Shown here in pieces: positions 8,451 through 16,256 of a stretch of DNA of 64,000 nucleotides. A program made the position numbers and the translations under genes. The stretch spans positions 80,776 through 144,775 of the forward strand of contig NZ_JBIUAG010000026.1 in NCBI RefSeq assembly GCF_044547355.1. Reading direction: 5' to 3'. The first letter of the stretch is position 1, and each line of letters opens with the position of its first letter. The stretch is from Kutzneria sp044547355 (GTDB lineage: Bacteria > Actinomycetota > Actinomycetes > Mycobacteriales > Pseudonocardiaceae). The notes under the pieces were generated by a model. That model was not told where the DNA came from and did no database searches. It saw only the letters and a list, made by a program, of their open reading frames with translations.

Positions 8451-8477
8451 GTGCGCGACAACAACTGGGCCGAATGA
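8451..8477 (+). CDS. Micropeptide 3 of 3, single DNNW (8 residues)
   Basis: A GTG start follows GAGGAGGTG by 7 bases and encodes MRDNNWAE, a one-unit version of the other two peptides. A perfect 7-bp hairpin lies about 70 bases downstream, which would end a short transcript carrying all three frames. Function unknown; if the peptides are real, this is one of the shortest genes in the window. Confidence 0.6.
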   Translation: MRDNNWAE

Positions 8478-8543
8478 GACACCGGTCAGCCCCGAAAACC
8501 CCGCCAAGTCGGCATCAACCGGGTGAAATTCCCGGGAAGGACG

Positions 8544-8561
8544 ATGCCGACACTTCGGCAT
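8544..8561. terminator. Bidirectional hairpin between convergent transcripts
   Basis: ATGCCGA-CACT-TCGGCAT is a perfect 7-bp stem with a 4-base loop. It sits between the last micropeptide frame (+) and the stop of the cyclase gene at 8566 (-). There is no T-run, so it is a weak intrinsic terminator at best. Confidence 0.5.
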
Positions 8562-8565
8562 GGGC

Positions 8566-9339
8566 TCAGTCGAGCACGGCCACGGCCCGGGCCCAGCCGG
8601 CCCCGGCGCCGACGATCTTCACCGGGAAGCAGGACAGCGTGAAGCCATGGGCCCGGGGCAGCGCGTCCAGGTTGGCCAGCCGCTCGATCTGGCAGAACTC
8701 GCGGTCCCGGCCGGCGAAGTGGGCCGGCCACAGCACGCCCGGATCGCCGGTCTTCTGGTACTGCTCGATGATGTGGGTGAACGGCGCGTCGAGGCTGAAC
8801 GCGTCCGTGCCGATGACCCGAACGCCCTGGTCGAGCAGCAGATCCACGCCGGAGCGGTCCAAGCCGACGAACTCGGTGAAGTACTTCGACGTCCCCACCA
8901 GCCGGGCGGCCCCCGTGTTGAGCAGCACGATGTCCAGCGGCGACAGGGTGTAGCCGACCTCGTCCAGCTTGGCCCGCAGCACGTCGGCCCCGACCGCGCC
9001 GACCGGGGCGTCGGTCAGGTCCAGCACGACGGCCGGCCGGTAGAACCAGTCGACCGGCAGCTGCTCGACGGTCTTGGGCGCCTCGCCGTAGGTGGTGATG
9101 GAGCCGTAGTGCGCGGGGGCGTCGACGTGGGTGCCGGTGTGCGTGGTCAGCGACAGCGTGTCGTTGGTGAGGAACTCCGCGCCCGGCAGCACGGCCGGGT
9201 CGAAGTCCATGCCGAAGTGCTCACGCATCTCCGACGCGAGGTGCCGGGCGCCGTCCGCCGCCGACATGGTGGTGATCGACAGCGGCTCCGGCTCCCAGAA
9301 CGACGCGTCGACCGGCGACGACAGATCGATGAGCTGCAC
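8566..9339 (-). CDS. PF04199-type cyclase (OxyN/kynurenine-formamidase-like)
   Basis: The 257-residue protein has the metal-binding signature HTGTHVDAPAH at about residues 67-77 of the cyclase/kynurenine formamidase family. Members in tetracycline-type clusters (OxyN, SsfY) are assigned to ring closure of the polyketide. I chose the GTG at 9339 because AGGGAGG lies 5 bases before it; an ATG at 9366 overlapping the previous stop lacks a ribosome site. It is the last gene of a leftward run of polyketide genes, so a late-ring cyclase role is likely. Hydrolysis of an ester or amide intermediate is the main alternative. Confidence 0.75.
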   Translation of the reverse strand: MQLIDLSSPVDASFWEPEPLSITTMSAADGARHLASEMREHFGMDFDPAVLPGAEFLTNDTLSLTTHTGTHVDAPAHYGSITTYGEAPKTVEQLPVDWFYRPAVVLDLTDAPVGAVGADVLRAKLDEVGYTLSPLDIVLLNTGAARLVGTSKYFTEFVGLDRSGVDLLLDQGVRVIGTDAFSLDAPFTHIIEQYQKTGDPGVLWPAHFAGRDREFCQIERLANLDALPRAHGFTLSCFPVKIVGAGAGWARAVAVLD

Positions 9340-9362
9340 TTGTCCTCCCTGAGACAAAACGG

Positions 9363-10052
9363 TCATGCGAGCAGGCCGAGCCCGCCGTCGGCGGTGAGCA
9401 CCTGCCCGTGGATCCAGGCGGCCTCCTCCGCGCACAGCAGCCACACGGCGTCGGCCACATCGCCGGGCACGGTCAGCCGCCCGGCGGGCGTGCGGGCGGC
9501 GAGGATCCGCATCGGCTCGGGGTTCACCGTGTCCGGCCCCTTGTCGACCTTGCCGGTGGACACGGCGTTGACGGCGATTCCCTTGCCCGCCAACTGAACC
9601 GCGGCGTAGCGGACTAGGCTCTCCAAGGCCGCCTTGGCGACGCCGAGCGACAGGTAGCCGGGCACGACCCGGTTGGCCCCGTTGCTGGACACGGCGACGA
9701 CCCGGCCGCCGTCGGGCATCAGCGACGGCAGCACGTCGAGGGCCGCCAGCAGCGGCGTCAGCGAGGCCGAGACGTCGTCCGCGGGCGACTGGCTCCACCT
9801 GGCCGCGTTGTGCACGAACACATCCAGCCGACCGGTGAGCTCGAACGCCTGCGACAGCAGGGAACGAGCGCCGTCGGGAGCGAAGACATCGGCCTTGATG
9901 AGCTCACAGTCCAGTTCGGACTGCACGCGGGCGGCGGCCTCGTCGTCGTGGGCATAGTTGACGATCACCTGGCAGTCGGTGGCCGCCAGCTTGCGCACGA
10001 CGGCCAGACCGATGCCCTTGGTGCCACCAGTGACGACGGCAACGCGCTTCAT
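9363..10052 (-). CDS. FabL-like short-chain dehydrogenase/reductase
   Basis: This 229-residue SDR begins with VTGGTKGIG, the dinucleotide-binding loop. Its active site is not the usual YxxxK: the line reads YLSLGVAKAALESLVRY, i.e. Tyr and Lys six residues apart, exactly as in FabI/FabL enoyl-ACP reductases and in the same local context as Bacillus FabL. In a polyketide cluster it could reduce an enoyl or quinone-methide-like double bond instead of a ketone. Its ATG overlaps the stop of the ligase fusion gene (ATGA), implying translational coupling. Confidence 0.75.
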   Translation of the reverse strand: MKRVAVVTGGTKGIGLAVVRKLAATDCQVIVNYAHDDEAAARVQSELDCELIKADVFAPDGARSLLSQAFELTGRLDVFVHNAARWSQSPADDVSASLTPLLAALDVLPSLMPDGGRVVAVSSNGANRVVPGYLSLGVAKAALESLVRYAAVQLAGKGIAVNAVSTGKVDKGPDTVNPEPMRILAARTPAGRLTVPGDVADAVWLLCAEEAAWIHGQVLTADGGLGLLA

Positions 10053-11719
10053 GCGCCAGCGACCGGCGTGTAGAGGTCGGCCTCCACGTCGACCAGATCG
10101 CGCATCACCTTGGCGTGGGCCAGGAACTCGGGGTTCTGCACGACGTTGCGGTGCGCCTCGGCGTCGGTCCACTGGCCGATGTTGAGGTACACGTTGGGCG
10201 TGCGCAGCGAGCGGACCATCTGGAACCCGACGAAGCCCGGCTGCTTCTGCATGAACTGGGCGTGCTCGGTGAAGAACTTCTCGAACTCGTCGGTGTCGCC
10301 CTTGACGGTGAACTTGCTGATGAACGTGACCACGTCGGCCGTCCTCCTCTGCAGCAACCTCGCCCTGAGGTCGCGTCGGGATATCTTTCCGTTGGCGGAG
10401 CGGGGAATGCCGGGCACGATGGCGACGTGCTCCAGCTGCTTGAAGTACGGCACGAGCGCGTTGACGTGCTCGATGAACTCGGCCGGCCCGCCGACCCAGC
10501 CGGGCTTGGGCACCACGAAGGCGTTGGCCACCGCACCGGACAGCTCGTCCGGATAGTCCACGACCACGCACTCGGCCACCGCCGGATGGGTCTCCAGCAC
10601 CCGCTCGATCTCGGTCGGCGAGACCAGCCAGTTGTCGTGCTTGAACACGTCCTTGATGCGGTCGACCAGGAACAGGTAGCCGTCCTCGTCGATGTGGCCG
10701 ACGTCGCCGGTGGACAGCCAGCCATCCTCGGTGACCTCGTCCAGATCGGCGTCCAGGTAGCCCTTCATCAGCTGCGGGCCGCGCAGCTGGACCTCACCCT
10801 TCTCCCCCGCCGCAAGCACTTCACGGGTGTCGAGGTGCACGATCCGACACTCGGTGCCGACCACCGGCGGCCCGACCGAGCCGATCTTCGGCGCGCTCGG
10901 CCCGTCGCTGTGGGTCAGCGGCGAGGTCTCGGCCAAGCCGTAGCCCTGGATCACCGGGATGCCGAAGTGCTCGCCGAGCACGGTGGCGGATCGGGGCGGC
11001 AGCGCGGAGCCGCCGGAGGCGATCACCCGCACGGTCTCCAGCTTCAGGTCCGGCAGCCGCGGGTCGGCGGCCAGCCGGCCCAGCTTCACCGGCAGGCTGT
11101 AGTAGTGCGTGGCCCGGTGCTCGTTGGCCAACTCGATCGGCGCGGCCAGATCCGGGTCGGCGCACAGGATCTGGGTGGCGCCGGCGAACATCGCCGAGTT
11201 GAGGTGCATCAGGTGGTAGGTGGGCAGGTGGTTCACCGTCACCGAGTCCGGCCCCAGCTCGTGGGCCCTGGCGATCTGCTCGGCGTTGGTGACCAGGTTG
11301 TGGTGGGTCAGCCGCACGCCCTTGGCCGCACCGGTGGTGCCGCTGGTGAACTGGAGGCAGGCCACCTCGCCCGGCTCGGCGTGCAGCGGCCCATCCGAGG
11401 ACGGCAGCGGCTCGTCGAAGCGGAAGAACCGCGCAGCCTTTGCGGTGTCGAGGATGTGCTGCACGCCGTCGTCCCGCAGCAACGGGTTGATCGGCAGGGC
11501 GATGTTGCCGCTGCGGATCACGCCGTAGTAGGCGACGGCGAAATCCACGGTGAGCACCGAAGTCAGGGCGATGACCTCGCCGCTGTGGTCGGCCAGCGAG
11601 GCGGCGAAGCGGGTGACCTCCGCGTCCAGTTCGGCGAAGGTCACCGTCCGCTCGGCGCGAATGGCTACGCGGTCGGGGAAGGCCTCGGCGGCCTTGCGCA
11701 CCAGCTCATCGACCAGCAC
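10049..11719 (-). CDS. Acyl-CoA ligase fused to an ABM monooxygenase/cyclase domain
   Basis: The 556-residue protein is a fusion. Residues 1 to about 450 are an ANL adenylate-forming ligase: TSGTTGAAKG near residue 130, GYGLAETS, STGDVG, and the C-terminal catalytic lysine in ANGKISRRDL. The last 95 residues are an antibiotic biosynthesis monooxygenase (ABM) domain with FTVKGDTDEFEKFF and LNIGQW. Ligases such as OxyH activate side acids in aromatic polyketide clusters, and stand-alone ABM proteins oxygenate or cyclise the polyketide. Having both in one chain is unusual. The GTG start lies 14 bases inside the end of the aromatase gene. Confidence 0.85.
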   Translation of the reverse strand: MLVDELVRKAAEAFPDRVAIRAERTVTFAELDAEVTRFAASLADHSGEVIALTSVLTVDFAVAYYGVIRSGNIALPINPLLRDDGVQHILDTAKAARFFRFDEPLPSSDGPLHAEPGEVACLQFTSGTTGAAKGVRLTHHNLVTNAEQIARAHELGPDSVTVNHLPTYHLMHLNSAMFAGATQILCADPDLAAPIELANEHRATHYYSLPVKLGRLAADPRLPDLKLETVRVIASGGSALPPRSATVLGEHFGIPVIQGYGLAETSPLTHSDGPSAPKIGSVGPPVVGTECRIVHLDTREVLAAGEKGEVQLRGPQLMKGYLDADLDEVTEDGWLSTGDVGHIDEDGYLFLVDRIKDVFKHDNWLVSPTEIERVLETHPAVAECVVVDYPDELSGAVANAFVVPKPGWVGGPAEFIEHVNALVPYFKQLEHVAIVPGIPRSANGKISRRDLRARLLQRRTADVVTFISKFTVKGDTDEFEKFFTEHAQFMQKQPGFVGFQMVRSLRTPNVYLNIGQWTDAEAHRNVVQNPEFLAHAKVMRDLVDVEADLYTPVAGA

Positions 11720-12650
11720 GCAGCGCCTCCGCGTACTCCTTGGCGTGACGCAGGGTTGTCGTGCTGTTGGTGCCCAATGCCTTGCGCACGAACGCCTTGG
11801 CGTCCTCCACGGTCTTGCCCTCGCCCAGGATCGAGACGACGGCGTCGGGCTTGATCACGACGGTGTGGGTGGAGGTGGCCCGCACCCCGCCGTCGTGCTC
11901 GGCCAGCGTCCACCGTCCGGTGTGGACTGTCATCAGCGCCGGCACCTTGAGCTGCTTGTAGACGATGGTCGAGTCGGGCACGCAGACCCGGACCGACTTG
12001 GTGGTGTGGGTCGAGCCGTCGGCGGTCTTGGTGTCCATCTCCATCACCTGGAGCCCGGGCGTCTCCTCGACCAGCTCCAGCCGGGACACGTGCGGCAGCC
12101 GGTCCGGCCACTTGTCGGACTCGTTGAGGAAGGCGAACACGTCGGCCCGGTCGCCGGCGATGTCGACCACGTCGTGGAAGGTGATCGACAGCTCCTCGGT
12201 GGCGGCCAGGTTCTCGGCGATCGCCTTGAGGTTGGCCAGCTCGTGGGTGCTGTTGCGGTCCACGGCCTTGGTCACCCAGTCGACGTTGTCCGGGGTGTCG
12301 CCGACGGCCGAGAAGTCGTGCTCCAGCACGACAAGCGTGCCGCCGTCGTCGGTGGCCGACAGCACCCACGCGCCGCCCATCGCCGCCACCGGCGCCTGGG
12401 AGACCTCCTGGCGGAAGGTGATCCGGTGCTTGGCCGCGTCCAGCTCGCGACGCGAGGTCCAGGTCTTGACCTCGTCGTTCGCGGTGGCCCACAGGCGAAT
12501 GCGCTCGTTGGTGTCCGTACGTTCGACGTGCTCGGCGTGCACGGTCGGCCCGAACAGCTGCGGCCAGCGGGTGACGTCGGCGAGCAGCGCGTAGACCCGC
12601 TCGATCGGCGCGTCGACGGTGATCCGGTGCTCCGCGTGATGGGTGGTCAC
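11706..12650 (-). CDS. Didomain polyketide aromatase/cyclase
   Basis: The 314-residue protein contains two START/SRPBCC domains (about residues 1-150 and 155-310), the layout of ActVII/GriIV-type didomain aromatase/cyclases that aromatise the first ring of C9-reduced polyketides. The second half has the typical FLNESDKWPDRLPHVSRLEL. Didomain rather than monodomain form, together with the adjacent ActIII-type ketoreductase, indicates a reducing type II pathway. The GTG start follows GAGGAG. It sits 10 bases after the ketoreductase gene. Confidence 0.9.
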   Translation of the reverse strand: MTTHHAEHRITVDAPIERVYALLADVTRWPQLFGPTVHAEHVERTDTNERIRLWATANDEVKTWTSRRELDAAKHRITFRQEVSQAPVAAMGGAWVLSATDDGGTLVVLEHDFSAVGDTPDNVDWVTKAVDRNSTHELANLKAIAENLAATEELSITFHDVVDIAGDRADVFAFLNESDKWPDRLPHVSRLELVEETPGLQVMEMDTKTADGSTHTTKSVRVCVPDSTIVYKQLKVPALMTVHTGRWTLAEHDGGVRATSTHTVVIKPDAVVSILGEGKTVEDAKAFVRKALGTNSTTTLRHAKEYAEALRAGR

Positions 12651-12660
12651 GAGCGTCTCC

Positions 12661-13446
12661 TCAGTAGTTGCCCAGGCCGCCGCAGACGTTGAGCGCCTGC
12701 GCGGTGATGGACGAGGCCGTGTCGGTGAGCAGGTAGCCGACCAGGCCGGCGACCTCCTCGGGGGTGGAGTAGCGGCCGAGCGGGATCTTGGCGTTGAACT
12801 TCTCCAGCACCGCCTCCTCGCTGGTCTCCCAGAACTTGGCGTAGCGCTCGCGAACCCCTTGGGCCATCGGGGTTTCCACGTAGCCGGGGCAGACGGCGTT
12901 GACCGTGACACCGGTCTTGGCCAGCTCCAGCCCCAGCGCCTTGGTGAAGCCGACGACGCCGTGCTTGGCCGCCGAGTACGGCGCGCCCAGCACCACGCCC
13001 TGCTTGCCGCCGGTGGAGGCGATGTTGATGATCCGCCCGCGCTGCTTGTCCTGGAGGCCGCCGGTGGTCAGCACCGCCTTGGTGACCAGGAAGACGCTGT
13101 GCAGGTTGGTGGCGATCACGTCGTACCAGAGGTCGTCGGGGATCTGCGCGGTCGCGCCGCCGCCGCCCCGGCCGGCGTTGTTGACCAGGATGTCGATCGG
13201 GCCGAAGCGGTCCACCGCGGCCTGCACAAAACCGTTGACCTGCTCCGGTTCCCGCACGTCGCAGCTGGTCCCGTCGACGTCGAGGCCCTCGTCCTGCAAC
13301 TGCTTGACGGTCTCGGCGACCCGTTCGGCGTCGCGGGCGCAGAAGAACACCCGGTCCCCGCCGGCGGCGATGGCGCGGGTCACGGCCAGGCCGATCCCGC
13401 TGGTGGCGCCGGTCACCACGGCGACCCGCTTGTCAGCCACGGACAT
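12661..13446 (-). CDS. ActIII-type polyketide C9 ketoreductase
   Basis: This 261-residue SDR matches the family that reduces the C9 carbonyl of the nascent poly-beta-ketone. It has the TGATSGIG loop at residues 12-19, NNAGRGGGG, the catalytic YSAAK (Tyr157, Lys161) and the C-terminal QALNVCGGLGNY typical of ActIII homologues. It lies between the aromatase gene and a flavin oxygenase gene whose stop it overlaps by 14 bases, indicating one mRNA. Confidence 0.93.
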   Translation of the reverse strand: MSVADKRVAVVTGATSGIGLAVTRAIAAGGDRVFFCARDAERVAETVKQLQDEGLDVDGTSCDVREPEQVNGFVQAAVDRFGPIDILVNNAGRGGGGATAQIPDDLWYDVIATNLHSVFLVTKAVLTTGGLQDKQRGRIINIASTGGKQGVVLGAPYSAAKHGVVGFTKALGLELAKTGVTVNAVCPGYVETPMAQGVRERYAKFWETSEEAVLEKFNAKIPLGRYSTPEEVAGLVGYLLTDTASSITAQALNVCGGLGNY

Positions 13447-14638
13447 CTCTTCCCTCCAATTGGAACAGGTCGGTGCGCACGTGTGGAGGCTGCGCGCCGA
13501 AGGCGATGGTGCGCAGCACCTTCTGGTAGACGGGGGTCTTCGGCAGCACCTTGGCCACCAGGGGGCGCAGCGTGTCGATCACACGGCCGTGCGACAGCAT
13601 TCCCTTGCTCTGCCGGCCCTGCAACGAGAACACCGACTCGACGGCCTCGCGCCGGCGGCGCTCGAACCGCCCCAGGTCGCCGTCGAGCAGCGCCGGGTGC
13701 AGTTCGACGGCGTCGGCCAGCGCGAGGTTGATGCCTTGCGCGCCGATGGGACTGTGGGTGTGCGCGGCGTCGCCGATCAGCACCAAGCCGTCACGCCGCC
13801 AGGCGGTGGCCCGGCCGGAGAACACGTCCAGCAGGGTCAGGTCGGCCAGACTCGTGACCTGCTCGGCGATATCGCCGGCGTACTGCGGCAAGGCGTGGCG
13901 CAGCTGGGACTTCACCGACTCGATGCCGGCCGCGGCCAGCTCGCGGAAGCGGCCGTGCGGGACGAGCCAGCCGATCTGGATCCGGTCCGGGTAGGAGTCG
14001 TGGATCAGCGCGATCTGCCCGTCCTGACGGTGGATCCGCACGGTGCCGGTGCGCCGCCCGGGCAGGTGCAGCTTGAACCAGGCGATGTCGTGCTGGAACG
14101 AGTCGACCCGCTCGTACCCGATGCCGGCCAGCTGCCGGGTCTTGGAGTGCCGCCCGTCGGCGGCCACGGTCCACTCCGCCCGCACCTCGCGCGCGTTGTC
14201 CCCCGTGCCGCAACGGATTCCGGTCACCCGGCCGTCCGACTCCAGCAGCCCGTTGGCCGAACACCCGTCGAGCTGGCGGAAACCCGGCTCCCGCAGGCAG
14301 GCCGCGTGCAGGGCCTCCAGCACGTGCCGCTGCGGCACGCTGAGCAGGTGGTTGTGCGGGCCGGGCAGCACCGAGTAGTCGATGTCCAGCAGCACGCGGT
14401 CCCGTTCGGCCAGCTGGAAGCTGCGCAGCGGGTAGCCCTCGATCTCGGCCAGCACGCCCAGGCTGTCCAGCGTGGCCAGCGCGCTGGGCTGGAGGATCTC
14501 GCCGCGGTACTCGCGGTCGAACGAGCGCATGCGCTCGGCCACCACCACCCGCCGGCCGGACCTGGCCAACAGCAGCGCGAGCGTCAGGCCGGCGGGCCCG
14601 CCGCCGACGACGCACACGTCGGCCTCGACTACCTCCAC
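13433..14638 (-). CDS. FAD-dependent aromatic polyketide monooxygenase
   Basis: This 401-residue group A flavin monooxygenase has GGGPAGL near residues 12-18 and the late GDAAHTHSPIGAQGINLALADA FAD motif. It is shorter than the roughly 500-residue PgaE/RdmE type and lacks their C-terminal thioredoxin-like domain. The GTG at 14638 is preferred because GGAGG sits 5 bases upstream; an in-frame ATG at 14710 adds a low-complexity extension. It probably hydroxylates or epoxidises an aromatic intermediate. It begins the leftward operon that continues through the ketoreductase, aromatase, ligase fusion, SDR and cyclase genes. Confidence 0.87.
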   Translation of the reverse strand: MEVVEADVCVVGGGPAGLTLALLLARSGRRVVVAERMRSFDREYRGEILQPSALATLDSLGVLAEIEGYPLRSFQLAERDRVLLDIDYSVLPGPHNHLLSVPQRHVLEALHAACLREPGFRQLDGCSANGLLESDGRVTGIRCGTGDNAREVRAEWTVAADGRHSKTRQLAGIGYERVDSFQHDIAWFKLHLPGRRTGTVRIHRQDGQIALIHDSYPDRIQIGWLVPHGRFRELAAAGIESVKSQLRHALPQYAGDIAEQVTSLADLTLLDVFSGRATAWRRDGLVLIGDAAHTHSPIGAQGINLALADAVELHPALLDGDLGRFERRRREAVESVFSLQGRQSKGMLSHGRVIDTLRPLVAKVLPKTPVYQKVLRTIAFGAQPPHVRTDLFQLEGRDVRG

Positions 14639-14771
14639 GACCGCCTCCGTTCCCCGGTGTCGGCTCCACCCTGGCGGTCGCGGATGTTGTTCCGCTGAAC
14701 TCCGAGTCATAGCGCGGCCTCAGGGCGTTTTCAGAACTCCTGGAGAGCGGCTGTCGACCCTGGTCGGCGTG

Positions 14772-15179
14772 ATGCCAACCATCTATGAGCAGGTGCGCCG
14801 GTTCTACTCCCGGCAGATGCAGCTCATCGACTCCGGACGGGTCGAGGACTGGGTGGAGACCTTCGCCGACGACGCCGTGATCGCCAACAACGCCAACCCG
14901 GCCCCCGCGCGGGGCCGGGAGGTGATCACCAAGGTCGCGCACCGGATCGTCGCCGACGCCCACGAGCAGGGGCTGGTGCACCGGCACTGGCTCGACATGC
15001 TGACCGTGGAGCCGATCGACGAGGACCGGCTGGAGACCACGTTCTACGCGTTGGTCGTCGAGACCGCCAAGGGCGGGACGCCGGGCCTGTTCCGCAGCAC
15101 CCGCGGCCGGGACGTGTTGGTGCGGCGGGGATCCGGCTGGCAGGTACGCGAGCGTTACGTCACCCACGACGGCAGCTGA
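14772..15179 (+). CDS. SnoaL/NTF2-like polyketide protein 1
   Basis: The 135-residue protein has the cone-shaped NTF2 fold pattern: FYSRQMQLIDSGRVEDWVETFADD, then RHWLDMLTVEP, with a C-terminal GWQVRERYVT. SnoaL-like enzymes close the last ring of anthracyclines or act as hydroxylases and 1,4-dioxane-forming enzymes. The start is uncertain, since no ribosome site precedes the ATG and a leaderless or GTG (14769) start is possible. It is divergent from the oxygenase operon and 18 bases upstream of a paralogue, so the two may act as a heterodimer. Confidence 0.75.
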   Translation: MPTIYEQVRRFYSRQMQLIDSGRVEDWVETFADDAVIANNANPAPARGREVITKVAHRIVADAHEQGLVHRHWLDMLTVEPIDEDRLETTFYALVVETAKGGTPGLFRSTRGRDVLVRRGSGWQVRERYVTHDGS

Positions 15180-15197
15180 GGAAAGGACCACAGCACG

Positions 15198-15617
15198 ATG
15201 AGCACCGTCTCCACCGAGCTCTACCAGGAGATCCAGCACTTCTACGCGCGCCAGATGCAGCAGCTGGACGCCGGGCTGGCCGACGAGTGGGCCGAGACCT
15301 TCACCGAGGACGGCGTGTTCGAGGCCAACGCCCACCCCGAGCCCTCGATCGGCCGCGCGGTGATCAGCGCCGCGGTCAAGCAGGCGCACGGCCGCCTGGC
15401 CGAGTCGCAGGAGACCCGCCGGCACTGGCTGGGCATGCTGACCATCGACCGCGGCGAGGACGGCACCCTGTTCGTCCGCAGCTACGCCCTGATCGTCGGC
15501 ACCAAGAAGGGCGGCGAGCCCAAGATCGTGTTCAGCACGCTGTGCGAGGACACCCTGGTCCGCCACGAGGACGGCTGGCAGGTCAAGTACCGCAAGGTCA
15601 CCCGCGACGACCTCTGA
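15198..15617 (+). CDS. SnoaL/NTF2-like polyketide protein 2
   Basis: The 139-residue paralogue of the preceding gene shares FYARQMQQLDAG-DEWAETFTEDGVF, RRHWLGMLTID and GWQVKYRKVTRDD. The ATG follows a GAGGAAAGGA ribosome site. Two adjacent SnoaL-like genes suggest either two cyclisation steps or a complex, as in nogalamycin-type pathways. A very long palindrome follows and probably ends this transcript. Confidence 0.78.
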   Translation: MSTVSTELYQEIQHFYARQMQQLDAGLADEWAETFTEDGVFEANAHPEPSIGRAVISAAVKQAHGRLAESQETRRHWLGMLTIDRGEDGTLFVRSYALIVGTKKGGEPKIVFSTLCEDTLVRHEDGWQVKYRKVTRDDL

Positions 15618-15680
15618 CCGGCCAACCGCCACCCACAGCCACCTCGTATCCTTCCCCGGCGCCACATGTGCGCCATAATC

Positions 15681-15712
15681 GCGCCCCTGTGCCACATGTG
15701 GCACAGGGGCGC
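15681..15712 (+). terminator. 32-bp perfect palindrome, likely terminator
   Basis: The half-site GCGCCCCTGTGCCACA is followed directly by its exact reverse complement, giving a 16-bp stem without a separate loop. It lies 64 bases after the second SnoaL gene. Such GC-rich stems act as terminators in actinomycetes without a T-run, but a dimeric protein site is also possible. Confidence 0.6.
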
Positions 15713-15743
15713 TGGGGTTAGTGGGCGGAGGGTGACAAGTGGC

Positions 15744-15970
15744 GGGGCCCCCCCCCCCCGGGGGGGGGGGGGGGGCCCCGGGGGGGGGGGGGGCCCCCCG
15801 GGGGGGGGGGCGGGGCCGCGGGGGGGGGGGCGCCCCGGGGGCGGGGCCCCGCCCCCGCCGCGGGCCCAAAACCCCCCCCCGGGGCCCCCTGGGGCCCGGG
15901 GGGGGGGGGGTTTTGGGGGGGTGGGTGAAACTGGGGGGCCCCCCCCCCCGGGTGGGGGGGGGGGCCCGCC
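15744..15970. other. G/C homopolymer block, probable assembly artefact
   Basis: About 230 bases consist almost only of runs of G or C (many 8-16 long), with short interruptions such as AAAA and GTGAAA. No gene or credible structure can be read in it. Nothing else in the window looks like this. The simplest reading is base-caller or gap-filling noise between the SnoaL and ACP genes, so the true intergenic sequence is unknown. Confidence 0.75.
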
Positions 15971-15981
15971 GCTTGTGTGGG

Positions 15982-16239
15982 TCAGGCCACTCGGGTGAGC
16001 TCGCCGTTGACCAGGGACAGGAACTCGCGCGGGGTCCTGGCCTCGACCACGGCGTCGTCGACCAGGGTCACGGCGTAGCGGCGCTGGGTCTGGCCGGCCG
16101 CCTCCAGCATGGCCAGGGAGTCGTAGCCGAGGTCCTCGAAGGTGACGTCCAGGACGTCGCCGTCGAGGTCGGCGACGTCGGAGTCGCCCGCGCACTCGCG
16201 GATGATCGCGACCAGCTCGGCAAGGGTCATCTCGGACAT
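15982..16239 (-). CDS. Type II polyketide acyl carrier protein
   Basis: The 85-residue protein carries the growing chain on a phosphopantetheine arm at Ser41 in LGYDSLAMLE, the standard ACP motif. The ATG follows GAGGAG. It is immediately downstream of the chain-length factor and KS-alpha genes in the usual KS-CLF-ACP order, completing the minimal polyketide synthase. The malonyl transferase is presumably borrowed from fatty acid synthesis, as in other type II systems. Confidence 0.95.
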   Translation of the reverse strand: MSEMTLAELVAIIRECAGDSDVADLDGDVLDVTFEDLGYDSLAMLEAAGQTQRRYAVTLVDDAVVEARTPREFLSLVNGELTRVA

Positions 16240-16256
16240 GTCGGGTCTCCTCGTGA

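Noticed and set aside
8253..8477. A single 74-codon plus-strand gene covering the DNNW region
   Set aside because: Its GTG lies inside the GAGGAGGTG ribosome site, and it reads only the last DNNW unit in frame; the three separate short frames explain the repeated ribosome sites better.
13791..15869. Long minus-strand frame of about 690 codons running through the SnoaL genes and the G/C block
   Set aside because: It is kept open by high G+C and the homopolymer block; composition and lack of homology show it is antisense or shadow sequence.
15744..15970. A real G-quadruplex-rich regulatory element
   Set aside because: Alternating G and C runs of 8-16 with almost no A or T are far outside the composition of the window; an assembly fault is the simpler reading.
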